Shown: positions 15,775 through 24,543 of the stretch, in pieces
How the letters are laid out: each line of letters opens with the position of its first letter
How positions within the stretch are numbered: the first letter of the stretch is position 1
From: Corynebacterium sp. ACRPO
GTDB lineage: Bacteria; Actinomycetota; Actinomycetes; Mycobacteriales; Mycobacteriaceae
Reading direction: 5' to 3'
NCBI RefSeq assembly: GCF_022347205.1
Contig: NZ_JAKRNE010000010.1
Span: forward strand, 26,095-90,094
DNA: 64,000 bases
Made by a program: the position numbers and the translations under genes
The notes under the pieces: generated by a model
What the model was told of the DNA's origin: nothing
Database searches by the model: none
Seen by the model: only the letters and a program-made list of their open reading frames with translations

Positions 15775-17302
15775 AGGGATCTATCCCCGAGTACTGTCCA
15801 TTGCCGGTACTGATCCCACCGGCGGAGCCGGCATTCAAGCCGATTTGAAATCCATCTCTGCCGCAGGCGGCTACGGTATGAGCGTCGTGACGGCGTTGGT
15901 GGCTCAAAACACTCAGGGTGTTCGCAGCGTCCACATACCACCGGTGGACTTTCTGCAGGAGCAGCTAGACTCCGTCATCGACGATGTGGAGATTGATGCG
16001 GTAAAGATTGGCATGCTTGCCGACGCCGCCATTACCGCCAAGGTCGCAGACTTCCTGCGGCGCCTGCCGGACGATGTCCCCGTGGTACTTGATCCGGTAA
16101 TGGTTGCTACCAGCGGAGATCGCCTGCTGGAGAAGGAAGCAGAACAGGCCGTGCGCGATCTCTGCTCCCAGGTGGATCTCATCACCCCGAACTTGAAGGA
16201 ATTGGCAGTCCTTACCCAGACGGACGAGGCGAGCGACCTAGAAGAGGCGATTGCCACGGCAAAGGAGTGGGCAAAGGCTGCTAATACCGCGGTCGTCGTC
16301 AAGGGCGGGCACCTTCATGCCGACATCGCCGACAATGCGGTGGTCAATGCGGATGGGTTGGTACACCGCGTTGCCGCAAGCCGAGTGGACACGAAGAATA
16401 CGCACGGAACTGGCTGTTCCCTTTCTTCTGCCCTAGCCACCCGCCTGGGAGCCGGCGATAGCCCCGCGGCAGCTCTGGCGTGGTCCACCCAATGGCTGCA
16501 CGAGGCGATTGCTAATGCGGATGCGCTTCACGTGGGCAAGGGACACGGACCCGTGGACCATCTGCACCGCTCGCAGCGTCTCATGCAGGCGGCCTCTACC
16601 CTGCCCCAGCCGTACTTATCCGGCAAGCTGGTAGAACCGGAAAGCGTCGACCAGCCCCACGTTCCCGCAGCTGGCCCACACACGCATCGCCTGTGGAACC
16701 TAGCCGGGGATCACTGGGAGGCTATCAAGGCACTGCCCTTTATTCGGGCCTTGGGCACGGGAGCGTTGGAAAAGGATGCCTTTGGCTTCTACCTCGACCA
16801 AGATGCCCAGTATCTGAATGCTTATTCCAAGGCATTGGCTCGCCTCGCCAGCCAAGCCCCGGAAGCGGCACAGCAACTGCACTGGGCTGAGGGAGCGCAT
16901 GATTGCTTGGCGGTGGAGGCCGAGCTGCACCGGGGCTGGCTCGAGAGCGATATTACGACTGCAGCCTCCCGGGTAACTAGCGCCTATACGGATTTCCTGA
17001 TCCGTTCGACGCACACGGATGACTACGTGGTGGGCGCTGCGGCGGTACTGCCCTGCTACTGGCTATATGCAGAAGTAGGCCTCCACCTCGCAGAATTTGA
17101 TTCCCCCGAACACCCCTATCACTCATGGCTCTCCATGTACGGCGGCGAGGACTTCCTTAACGGGGTTCGCGCGAGCCTCGACATCGTCGAACAAGCCCTC
17201 GCCGGGGCGGATGAGTGCACCCGCCTCCGGGCCGAGCGCGCCTATATCACCGCCAGCCACCATGAGGTCGACTTCTTCGACCAAGCCGATAGGCGCTTTT
17301 AG
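15767..17302 (+). CDS. thiD: HMP(-P) kinase ThiD fused to thiaminase II TenA
   Basis: A 511-residue fusion. Residues 1 to about 265 are ThiD (SIAGTDPTGGAGIQADLK; C-terminal NTHGTGCSLSSA), which makes HMP diphosphate. From about 300 is TenA (thiaminase II), which recovers HMP from breakdown products; its catalytic cysteine is Cys430 in AVLPCYWLY, and the C-terminal SHHEVDFFDQA helix is present. The ATG at 15767 has AAGGAGG 6 nt upstream. With thiM and thiE this makes a salvage-type operon under the TPP riboswitch. The stop overlaps the convergent methyltransferase gene by 4 nt. Confidence 0.94.
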   Translation: MAKGIYPRVLSIAGTDPTGGAGIQADLKSISAAGGYGMSVVTALVAQNTQGVRSVHIPPVDFLQEQLDSVIDDVEIDAVKIGMLADAAITAKVADFLRRLPDDVPVVLDPVMVATSGDRLLEKEAEQAVRDLCSQVDLITPNLKELAVLTQTDEASDLEEAIATAKEWAKAANTAVVVKGGHLHADIADNAVVNADGLVHRVAASRVDTKNTHGTGCSLSSALATRLGAGDSPAAALAWSTQWLHEAIANADALHVGKGHGPVDHLHRSQRLMQAASTLPQPYLSGKLVEPESVDQPHVPAAGPHTHRLWNLAGDHWEAIKALPFIRALGTGALEKDAFGFYLDQDAQYLNAYSKALARLASQAPEAAQQLHWAEGAHDCLAVEAELHRGWLESDITTAASRVTSAYTDFLIRSTHTDDYVVGAAAVLPCYWLYAEVGLHLAEFDSPEHPYHSWLSMYGGEDFLNGVRASLDIVEQALAGADECTRLRAERAYITASHHEVDFFDQADRRF

Positions 17303-17901
17303 GCCAGCAAGTCCGACCCAGGGCGCGAAAGAACGGCGACTAAGAAGGTGGAATGCTCCGAGAAGAGCTTCATGTCCCACGAGGAGAAAGTGAAGTCGAC
17401 TCGGTAGCCCACCTTCTGCGCCATGTCGAGGAAATCAGAAAATTCCCAGCCACGGCCCTCGCCGAAGCCGGTGACGAGGCGACCACCGGGCTTGAGAGAA
17501 TTATAGATATTGCGCAGAGCGGGCTCGCGGCCTTCCTTTGCTAGAAAGCCCATGACATTGCCGGCAGACACGGCGATATCAAAGGGACCTTCTGGCACCT
17601 CTTCCTCGCACAGGTCTCCCACGAACCATTGCCCCTCTGAGAAATCGTGCTCAGCGTGCTCGATGAGAATGGGGTCTACGTCGACGCCTACAACGCTATG
17701 GCCACGGCGAAGCAGCTCGCCGCCGACGCGGCCGGTGCCACAGCCGGCATCGAGGATGGTGGAGTTGCGCTCCACCATGGCGTCGATAAGCCGGGCCTCG
17801 CCATTGATGTCTTTACCCTGTGCAGCCAGCACCTTCCATTTGCGAGCAAAGTTATGGGAGTGCTCGGGATTAGCTTCGGTTACTTCTTTCCACGTAGGCA
17901 T
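17299..17901 (-). CDS. Class I SAM-dependent methyltransferase
   Basis: A 200-residue protein with SAM motif I ILDAGCGTGRVGGEL (about 48-62), acidic motif II VGVDVDP, and the post-motif region FDIAVSAGNVMGF. The last part is short, so the acceptor cannot be guessed. ATG 17901 follows a consensus TATAAT by 7 nt, so the mRNA is probably leaderless. It is divergent from corA. Confidence 0.85.
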   Translation of the reverse strand: MPTWKEVTEANPEHSHNFARKWKVLAAQGKDINGEARLIDAMVERNSTILDAGCGTGRVGGELLRRGHSVVGVDVDPILIEHAEHDFSEGQWFVGDLCEEEVPEGPFDIAVSAGNVMGFLAKEGREPALRNIYNSLKPGGRLVTGFGEGRGWEFSDFLDMAQKVGYRVDFTFSSWDMKLFSEHSTFLVAVLSRPGSDLLA

Positions 17902-17908
17902 AGATTCG

Positions 17909-17914
17909 ATTATA
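17909..17914 (-). promoter_or_regulatory. -10 hexamer, leaderless promoter of the methyltransferase gene
   Basis: Minus-strand TATAAT, 7 nt before ATG 17901. Confidence 0.6.
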
Positions 17915-18009
17915 TTACCCGGCTTCGGTGTAAGATTTACCCGCTGCGTAAAATCGCCGCCTGCCCATTGGGAAAATACCCGCACTACCGCGCAAAGGAG
18001 GCTGAAAAG

Positions 18010-19083
18010 ATGCCATCCGTACCTTCACCCTTTAGGGGCCGCAAGAAACCCGAGCCTCCTAGTAAGCCCACTTCCCTGCTGGTACCACCGGAGCGCGCCA
18101 TCGAACATTGCCGCGTCTTTGTGGATGGCGAGGCGCTTCCCGGGGAGTATTCCACCAGCTCCGCTCTGGAAGCCATAGAGGAATACGGCCGCGGATTCAT
18201 TTGGGTGGGCCTCCATGAGCCCTACGAGTCCCAGATGACCAAAGTGGCCTCCCAGTTTGGCATCCACGAACTCATCGTAGAAGACGCCGTTATGGCCCAT
18301 CAACGCCCTAAGCTCGAACGCTACGATGATCAGCTCTTCGTGGTCGCGCGTTCGGTGAACTACCGCGATCATGACGAGGTCACGGATAAGCGCCAGATCA
18401 TTTCTACCGGCGAGATCCAGATGATTATGGGCTCCAACTTCATCATCACCGTCCGACACGGGGCAAAGCTACCCAACCTGGCATATACGGTGGAAGATGA
18501 GCAGGACTTGGTGGAGCTCGGCCCAGTGGCCATGGCCTGGAAGATCCTGGACATGATGGTGGACCGCTACTCGGAGATTTCCCGCCTTATCAGTATCGAG
18601 GTCGATGAGCTGGAAGAAGAAATCTTTACCCCGAACCTCAAGTTTGATGTAGACCGCATCTACATGTTCAAGCGTGAGGTGCTGGAGATGAAGCATGCCA
18701 TTGACCCACTTTCGGTGGCACTGAAATCCATGGTCTCGGACCACAAGGATCTAATTTCAAAGCAACTGCGCTCCTACCTGCGCGATGTCAACGACCATGA
18801 GCTCGTGGTCAAGGACCAAGTATCCAGCTTCGATGAGCGCCTTACCTCGCTTATCGACGCCTCGGTAGCCAAGGTAACGATGCAACAGAACTCGGATATG
18901 CGCACCATTTCCGCGGTCGTAGGCATGTGGGCCGCGCCTACCCTGGTGGCGGGTATCTACGGCATGAACTTCGACATTATGCCGGAGCTACACTGGGCGC
19001 TGGGATACCCCATGGCGATTATCATCATGATCTTGGTCGTTGTGGGCCTGTGGGCTTGGTTCCGAAAGAACCACTGGCTCTAA
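18010..19083 (+). CDS. corA: CorA family magnesium/cobalt channel
   Basis: A 357-residue pentameric Mg2+ channel. A large cytosolic N-terminal domain and long stalk helix lead to two C-terminal membrane helices: the first carries YGMNF (the GMN selectivity motif) and the second ends at AWFRKNHWL. ATG 18010 is preceded by AAAGGAGG; the frame is open further upstream through the divergent methyltransferase region, but that part is not coding. Confidence 0.95.
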   Translation: MPSVPSPFRGRKKPEPPSKPTSLLVPPERAIEHCRVFVDGEALPGEYSTSSALEAIEEYGRGFIWVGLHEPYESQMTKVASQFGIHELIVEDAVMAHQRPKLERYDDQLFVVARSVNYRDHDEVTDKRQIISTGEIQMIMGSNFIITVRHGAKLPNLAYTVEDEQDLVELGPVAMAWKILDMMVDRYSEISRLISIEVDELEEEIFTPNLKFDVDRIYMFKREVLEMKHAIDPLSVALKSMVSDHKDLISKQLRSYLRDVNDHELVVKDQVSSFDERLTSLIDASVAKVTMQQNSDMRTISAVVGMWAAPTLVAGIYGMNFDIMPELHWALGYPMAIIIMILVVVGLWAWFRKNHWL

Positions 19084-19106
19084 TCCCTCCGGTACGCTGG
19101 TGCGCT

Positions 19107-20273
19107 ATGAGCGATATCACTGTTTATGGCGCTACCGGGCTGGTCGGCCAATTGGTGGCGCGCTACCTTGCCTCGATTAACGCGCCCTCTGTGACTCTGG
19201 CCGGCCGGAACCGACCGGTGCTAGCCGCGCTGCGCGATGAACTCAATCCGCACTGGGACATCGCCATCGCCGCCGCCGATGATGCCGCCGCTGTGGAGCG
19301 CATGGTGGAAGGTACCAAGGTGCTCATCACCGTGGTCGGCCCCTACAGCCTGTATGGCGGCCACGTCGTTGCCGCCTGCGCGCGCCATGGCGTGGACTAT
19401 GTTGACCTCTGCGGTGAGGTTCCCTTTATTCGCCGCAGCATCGATTCCCACCACGCCACCGCCCAATCCACGGGTGCGCGCATCGTTCACTCCTGCGGCT
19501 TTGATTCCGTGCCCTCAGATATTGGCATGCTCAATCTCTACCAGGCGGCAGGAAAGCCGTTTGCACGAGTACAGATGGTCGTCGACAAGCTCAAAGGCGG
19601 AATCTCTCCGGGCACCATCGAGTCTTCCCTGCAGGTCTCGCATGCCGCGCACGCGGATAAAGAGGTAGCCCGCAACCTGCACAATCCTTACTCCCTGGAC
19701 CCGGATCCCAAGGCCGGGCCACGCTTAGACGGCCTCCAGAAGGACTTCGAAATTAAAGAAGTCGACGGTGTGGGCTGGGTAGGCCCCTTTTTCATGTCCA
19801 TGTTCAATACCCGCGTGGTGCGCCGCTCTAACGCTCTGCTGGGGCGCGCGTGGGGCACACGCCTGTTTTACAAGGAAGCATGGTGGGCTGGCACCGGTCT
19901 TCTCGGTCGCGCACGCGCCTATGGGCTGGCGCTCGCCACCAAGCTACTTTTTGATGGCACTCAGTCGCGCCTGCGCCCACTGGTGGAAAAGGTTCTGCCC
20001 ACACCCGGACCTAGCGGTGCGCATTTCCAAGTCAGCCACCACGGCATTACCGAAGATGGCGAACGCTGGCGAGCAACTGTGTCAGCACAAGGCGACCCAG
20101 GCTATGAAGTCACCGCCATGATGCTGAGCCAGGCTGCGCTCTGCTTGCTCGATTCGCGCTCCGGTACTAACCGCGCAGGCGGCGTACTCACCCCGGCCAC
20201 CGGACTTGGAAAGCCTTATCTGCAGCGGCTTTCCGCCCACGGCATGTCTTTTACCGCCGCTCGGGTAAACTAG
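19107..20273 (+). CDS. Saccharopine dehydrogenase-like / trans-acting enoyl reductase family protein
   Basis: A 388-residue NAD(P)-binding protein with an N-terminal Rossmann motif (VYGATGLVGQLVARY, about 6-20) followed by LAGRNRPVL. It contains the family block YVDLCGEVPFIRR and HSCGFDSVPSDIG. Relatives include Rv2953-type trans-acting enoyl reductases and uncharacterised saccharopine-dehydrogenase-like proteins. No polyketide synthase is nearby, so a lipid role is only inference. TACGCT lies 8 nt before ATG 19107. Its stop overlaps the convergent thioesterase gene by 4 nt. Confidence 0.85.
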   Translation: MSDITVYGATGLVGQLVARYLASINAPSVTLAGRNRPVLAALRDELNPHWDIAIAAADDAAAVERMVEGTKVLITVVGPYSLYGGHVVAACARHGVDYVDLCGEVPFIRRSIDSHHATAQSTGARIVHSCGFDSVPSDIGMLNLYQAAGKPFARVQMVVDKLKGGISPGTIESSLQVSHAAHADKEVARNLHNPYSLDPDPKAGPRLDGLQKDFEIKEVDGVGWVGPFFMSMFNTRVVRRSNALLGRAWGTRLFYKEAWWAGTGLLGRARAYGLALATKLLFDGTQSRLRPLVEKVLPTPGPSGAHFQVSHHGITEDGERWRATVSAQGDPGYEVTAMMLSQAALCLLDSRSGTNRAGGVLTPATGLGKPYLQRLSAHGMSFTAARVN

Positions 20274-20716
20274 CGCAGAATCATTGTGCGCAAGGTGGTG
20301 CGGGCGATAAGCTCGCGGCCTTGCCGCATCTCGACGCTCCACACATGGGTGCGGCCGCCTAGCTGCACTGGCGTAGCCACGGCTTCTAACTCGCCCTCAC
20401 CTGTGGATCGAATAAAGTCGCTGGAGTTATTGACGCCGACCGCGGGAGCGTCGGCAGCCGCCACGCTGGCAATGGAGGCCACGGTTTCTGCGATAGAGCA
20501 ATACAACCCGCCGTTGGCTACTCCCCAGGGCTGGTGATGCTCCGGCAGCACCTGCAGTGTCGCCCGGGCCTCGCGCGGGCCCACGTAGGTGAACTGCAGT
20601 CCTAGCAATGCCGCAAGGCCGCCGTTTAAGGCATTGAGAGACTCCAGTTCTTCTGCATTGAGCACTCGCGTGTGCGCGAGGTGGAGCAAGTCATTGAGTT
20701 TCTGCGTATCCGACAT
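20270..20716 (-). CDS. PaaI-type hotdog thioesterase
   Basis: A 148-residue hotdog-fold acyl-CoA thioesterase. The active-site loop reads HHQPWGVANGGLYCSIAETVAS (an HGG-type region, with the usual acidic residue as Glu in AETVAS), followed by GVNNSSDFIRS. The substrate is unknown. The start at ATG 20716 is supported by TAGGCT 8 nt upstream (leaderless); an in-frame extension to 20752 lacks a ribosome-binding site. Confidence 0.85.
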   Translation of the reverse strand: MSDTQKLNDLLHLAHTRVLNAEELESLNALNGGLAALLGLQFTYVGPREARATLQVLPEHHQPWGVANGGLYCSIAETVASIASVAAADAPAVGVNNSSDFIRSTGEGELEAVATPVQLGGRTHVWSVEMRQGRELIARTTLRTMILR

Positions 20717-20724
20717 AGTCCACC

Positions 20725-20730
20725 AGCCTA
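20725..20730 (-). promoter_or_regulatory. -10 hexamer, leaderless promoter of the thioesterase gene
   Basis: Minus-strand TAGGCT, 8 nt before ATG 20716. Confidence 0.5.
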
Positions 20731-20762
20731 GCCATTGATGCCAGCCTCGCATCCTAGTGACG

Positions 20763-20768
20763 TAGGAT
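20763..20768 (+). promoter_or_regulatory. -10 hexamer, leaderless promoter of gnd
   Basis: TAGGAT, 7 nt before ATG 20776; back-to-back with the thioesterase promoter. Confidence 0.55.
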
Positions 20769-20775
20769 AGGCAGC

Positions 20776-22227
20776 ATGACTGATAAGAATGAACTTGCTC
20801 AGATTGGCGTCGTGGGATTGGCGGTCATGGGTTCTAATTTGGCCCGTAACTTTGCCCGCAACGGCAATACCGTAGCGGTGTATAACCGCAGCCCTGAAAA
20901 GACCCATGCGCTCATTGAGACCCACGGTGAAGAAGGCAACTTCGTGCCTTCGGAATCCATCGAGGACTTTGTGGCTTCTTTGGAGCGCCCACGCAAGGCA
21001 ATCATCATGGTCAAGGCTGGCAAGGCCACCGATGCGGTCATCGATCAGCTGGCCGAGGCCATGGATGATGGCGATATCATCATCGACGGCGGAAATGCCT
21101 TGTTCACTGACACCATTCGCCGCGAGAAGGACGTAGCCGCCCGCAGCAAGCATTTCGTCGGCGCCGGAATCTCCGGCGGCGAGGAGGGCGCGCTCAATGG
21201 CCCCTCCATCATGCCCGGCGGCCCCAAGGAGTCGTGGGAGACCCTCGGCCCGATTCTTGAGTCCATCGCTGCGAATGTGGATGGCACCCCGTGTGTAACC
21301 CACATTGGTCCGGACGGCGCCGGCCACTTTGTCAAGATGGTCCACAATGGCATCGAGTACGCCGATATGCAGGTCATCGGCGAGGCTTATCAGCTGCTGC
21401 GCTATGGCGCAGGCATGGAGCCGGCCGAAATCGCAGAGGTATTCCGCGAATGGAACTCCGGCGACCTTGATTCCTACCTCATTGAAATCACCGCCGAGGT
21501 TCTGGCCCAAAAGGATCCGGAGACTGGCGCCCCGCTTGTAGACGTCATCGTGGACGCCGCCGGCCAGAAGGGCACCGGCCGGTGGACTGCCATCAATGGA
21601 TTGGAGCTCGGCGTTCCGATTACCGGTATTGCCGAATCCGTCTTCGCCCGCGCGCTGTCCTCCTCCACCGCGCAGCGCAGCGCCGCCCAAGAAGGCCAGC
21701 TTCCCGCCGGCACCATCAAGGCCCTGGACGTGGACAAGGCCGAGTTCATCGAGGATGTGCGCCGCGCGCTCTATGCCGCCAAGCTCATTGCTTACTCCCA
21801 GGGCTTTGACGAGATTAAGGCAGGATCCGAAGAATTTGGTTGGGACGTTGACCCGCGCGATCTAGCAACCATCTGGCGCGGCGGCTGCATCATCCGCGCC
21901 AAGTTCTTGGATCGCATCCGGGCAGCCTATGACAATAACGCGGACTTGCCCGCCCTCATCCTCGATCCCTACTTCAAGGGCGAGCTGGAAGACCTCATCG
22001 ACCCTTGGCGCCGCGTGGTCGTCGCCGCTACCCAGCTGGGACTTCCGGCACCGGTCTTTGCGTCGTCCCTCTCCTACTACGACAGCCTGCGTGCCGAGCG
22101 CCTGCCGGCCGCTCTCATTCAGGGCCAGCGCGATTTCTTCGGCGCCCACACCTTCAAGCGCACCGACAAGCCGGGCACCTTCCACATTGAGTGGTCCGGT
22201 GACCGCAGCCTGACCCAGACCGACTAG
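20776..22227 (+). CDS. gnd: 6-phosphogluconate dehydrogenase (decarboxylating)
   Basis: A 483-residue enzyme of the oxidative pentose phosphate pathway that makes ribulose 5-phosphate, CO2 and NADPH. The NADP-binding turn VVGLAVMGSNLARNFA is at about 13-28, with the phosphate-binding Arg in YNRSPEKT. The substrate motif is GGNALFTDT and the catalytic region GHFVKMVHNGIEYADMQ. The length matches the long (dimeric) family. Confidence 0.97.
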   Translation: MTDKNELAQIGVVGLAVMGSNLARNFARNGNTVAVYNRSPEKTHALIETHGEEGNFVPSESIEDFVASLERPRKAIIMVKAGKATDAVIDQLAEAMDDGDIIIDGGNALFTDTIRREKDVAARSKHFVGAGISGGEEGALNGPSIMPGGPKESWETLGPILESIAANVDGTPCVTHIGPDGAGHFVKMVHNGIEYADMQVIGEAYQLLRYGAGMEPAEIAEVFREWNSGDLDSYLIEITAEVLAQKDPETGAPLVDVIVDAAGQKGTGRWTAINGLELGVPITGIAESVFARALSSSTAQRSAAQEGQLPAGTIKALDVDKAEFIEDVRRALYAAKLIAYSQGFDEIKAGSEEFGWDVDPRDLATIWRGGCIIRAKFLDRIRAAYDNNADLPALILDPYFKGELEDLIDPWRRVVVAATQLGLPAPVFASSLSYYDSLRAERLPAALIQGQRDFFGAHTFKRTDKPGTFHIEWSGDRSLTQTD

Positions 22228-22237
22228 ATTCGCAGTG

Positions 22238-22272
22238 ACGTGTTCAGGGGCCCTTCGGGGCCCCAATCACGT
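22238..22272 (+). terminator. Probable terminator after gnd
   Basis: A 7-bp GC stem (GGGGCCC / GGGCCCC) with a TTCG tetraloop sits inside a second pairing, ACGTG / CACGT. Only a short TTT follows, so its efficiency is uncertain. Confidence 0.6.
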
Positions 22273-22336
22273 TTCCGAGCAGGTCTTTCCCGTTGAATGC
22301 GGCGATCCGACACGCTGCCGATAGGATGGGAAAGCG

Positions 22337-23635
22337 ATGACTACCTTTGCCGATCTCGGCCTTCCCCAGCGCCTGGTGCGCATTCTGCGCAACCAAGGCA
22401 TTACCGAACCGTTTCCTATTCAAAAAGCCGCGATTCCCGACGCCCTCGCAGGCAAAGACGTACTCGGCCGCGGCCCAACCGGGTCGGGCAAGACCTATAC
22501 CTTTGGCCTGCCCATGCTCGCCCGCATTGCCGGAACAGGTGCATCCAAGCCTGCTCATCCCCGTGCGCTCATCCTCGCCCCCACCCGCGAGTTGGCTACT
22601 CAAATTCACCAGCGCCTTGATGAACCTGCGGCAACGCTGGGCTTAAGAGTGCTCGCTGTCGTGGGCGGGGTAAATATTAATCACCATATCCGCTCCCTCG
22701 CCCGCCCCGTTGATGTTCTTGTTGCTACCCCTGGCCGTGCCCAGGATCTCATTGACCAGGGCAAGCTGCATTTGGATGCGGTCCAGATTACTGCACTGGA
22801 TGAAGCCGACCAGATGGCCGATATGGGCTTTTTGCCCCAGGTACGCAGGCTTCTGCGCCTAACTCCGGTGCAAGGCCAGCGCTTGCTGTTTTCGGCGACG
22901 CTTGACGGCGAAGTCAATAAGCTGGTGGAGCAATTCCTCCATGACCCGGTGGTCCACTCCACAGCCCCGGTGCAAGCTGCAGTGGATTCCATGTCCCATC
23001 ACCTCTTTTTCGTCGGCGAGCGTCCCGCCCGCAACGAGGTGGTGCTGCGCATCGCTGCCCGCCAAGGCAAAACCATCATGTTTATGCGCACCAAGCACGG
23101 CGTGGACAGGCAGGTCAAGAAATTGCGTCGCTCTGGCATCAACGCTTATCCATTGCATGGCGATAAAGGCCAAGGCGCGCGTACCCGCGCAATCGAAGGC
23201 TTCGCCGATGGCAGCATTCCGGTCTTGGTCGCCACCGATATTGCCGCCCGCGGTATCGATATTGTGGACGTTTCACTCGTCGTTCACGTCGATCCGCCCG
23301 CAGAGCACAAAGCCTATCTCCATCGCGCCGGCCGCACGGCACGCGGTGGTGCTGCGGGTACCGTGATCACTTTGGTCATGGATGAACAACGCAAAGAAGT
23401 AGCCGCTCTCATTAAGAAAGCCGGGGTCACAGCTACGGAGCACGATATTTCTCACCGTGACAATCCTGCTGGCGCACCGATCCTTAAGGAGATTACGGGC
23501 GCTCGCAAGCCCAATGGCCCTGCCCTTCCCCCACCCGGGCAGAGCGCGCCCCAGAAACCGGCGAAATCTGTCAAGAAGTCCAACTCTCAACGCCGCCGCT
23601 CGGGCGGCAAAGTCGCCCGCCGCCGACGCCGTTAA
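22337..23635 (+). CDS. DEAD-box RNA helicase (RhlE-like)
   Basis: A 432-residue ATP-dependent RNA helicase. Motifs in order: Q-motif region (FADLGLP ... EPFPIQKAAIP), I GPTGSGKT, Ia APTRELA, Ib ATPGR, II LDEADQM, III SATLD, V VATDIAARGIDI, VI HRAGRTARGG. The C-terminal tail (about 385-432) is basic and Ser/Arg/Lys-rich (RRRSGGKVARRRRR), typical of an RNA-binding extension. TAGGAT stands 9 nt before the ATG, with GGGAAAG between. Confidence 0.93.
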   Translation: MTTFADLGLPQRLVRILRNQGITEPFPIQKAAIPDALAGKDVLGRGPTGSGKTYTFGLPMLARIAGTGASKPAHPRALILAPTRELATQIHQRLDEPAATLGLRVLAVVGGVNINHHIRSLARPVDVLVATPGRAQDLIDQGKLHLDAVQITALDEADQMADMGFLPQVRRLLRLTPVQGQRLLFSATLDGEVNKLVEQFLHDPVVHSTAPVQAAVDSMSHHLFFVGERPARNEVVLRIAARQGKTIMFMRTKHGVDRQVKKLRRSGINAYPLHGDKGQGARTRAIEGFADGSIPVLVATDIAARGIDIVDVSLVVHVDPPAEHKAYLHRAGRTARGGAAGTVITLVMDEQRKEVAALIKKAGVTATEHDISHRDNPAGAPILKEITGARKPNGPALPPPGQSAPQKPAKSVKKSNSQRRRSGGKVARRRRR

Positions 23636-23654
23636 GTCAAGGAGGTGAACGCTC

Positions 23655-24503
23655 ATGCGCATCTTGAGCCCTGAGGACTGGAGTGCTCAACAGCATGAAC
23701 ACGAAAAGCAAGCCACAGACCGCTTGGAGCGCTTCCGGCATCCTGGCAGCTACCACCCTGTTTTCGATTTTCTCTTTGAGTACTACCCCGTACGTCCTTC
23801 TCACCTTAAGCGCTGGCACCCGGGTGTAGGAACTGCGCTAGCAGGCACTCCTCCGCACGCTGAATGGCGGGATTATTACGCCACCTCAGAAGGCATCACC
23901 GTCGACCTCGCCAGCTTTCTAGAGCGTCGTGGTGACTCGGTTCGCTATATCTCCAATCTGCTTCGGCGTTCCGCGACCAATCCGGTCCACTTTGACTGCT
24001 TCGGTCTGCATGAATGGGCAATGGTCTACCACACAGATTCCCCGCGTCATTCGCTGCCCTTGCGGCTCGGTGCGGACGGCACCAACCGGGTTGTCGATGA
24101 GCACTCAATTAAGTGTTCTCACTATGATGCCTTCCGGTTCTTTACCCCTCCTGCTCGCCCTCTTAACCTCACTGTCCTGCATCGTGAAGATCAGCCCGAC
24201 AATGACCAGGCAGGCTGCGTACACGTCACGATGGATCTATATAAGTGGGCCTGGAAGCTGGGACCTCTCGTACCAGGCGAACTTTTCCTTGAATGTCTGG
24301 ATTTGGCGATTGAAGCGCGCATCCTTGACATGGAGGCATCTCCTTATGACTGCCGTGATTGGGGACTTGGCGTGGTACCCATCGAGACCCCTGAGGGCAA
24401 GGCCGAGTACGTCTCGAGGCAACGAACGCTGGCGCTCACAGCTAAACCACTGCGAGACCGGCTTGTCGCTGTGATAGATCAAGCAGTTGCCCCGCTAGAA
24501 TGA
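23655..24503 (+). CDS. Conserved actinobacterial protein, function unknown
   Basis: A 282-residue soluble protein preceded by an excellent ribosome-binding site (AAGGAGGTGA, 7 nt before ATG). Recognisable blocks are the N-terminal FDFLFEYYPVRPSHLKRWHPG and DCFGLHEWAMVYH. From memory, relatives are sometimes labelled 3-methyladenine DNA glycosylase in databases, but I see no helix-hairpin-helix or other glycosylase hallmark, so I leave the function open. The gene follows the helicase gene by 19 bp and may share its mRNA. Confidence 0.75.
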   Translation: MRILSPEDWSAQQHEHEKQATDRLERFRHPGSYHPVFDFLFEYYPVRPSHLKRWHPGVGTALAGTPPHAEWRDYYATSEGITVDLASFLERRGDSVRYISNLLRRSATNPVHFDCFGLHEWAMVYHTDSPRHSLPLRLGADGTNRVVDEHSIKCSHYDAFRFFTPPARPLNLTVLHREDQPDNDQAGCVHVTMDLYKWAWKLGPLVPGELFLECLDLAIEARILDMEASPYDCRDWGLGVVPIETPEGKAEYVSRQRTLALTAKPLRDRLVAVIDQAVAPLE

Positions 24504-24543
24504 GCCACTAACAACGGCAGTTTGTTTGGGAGGAAGACACCAC

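Noticed and set aside
20728..21690. A 320-codon open frame on the minus strand
   Set aside because: It is the reverse-strand shadow of gnd, whose full set of motifs is present on the plus strand.
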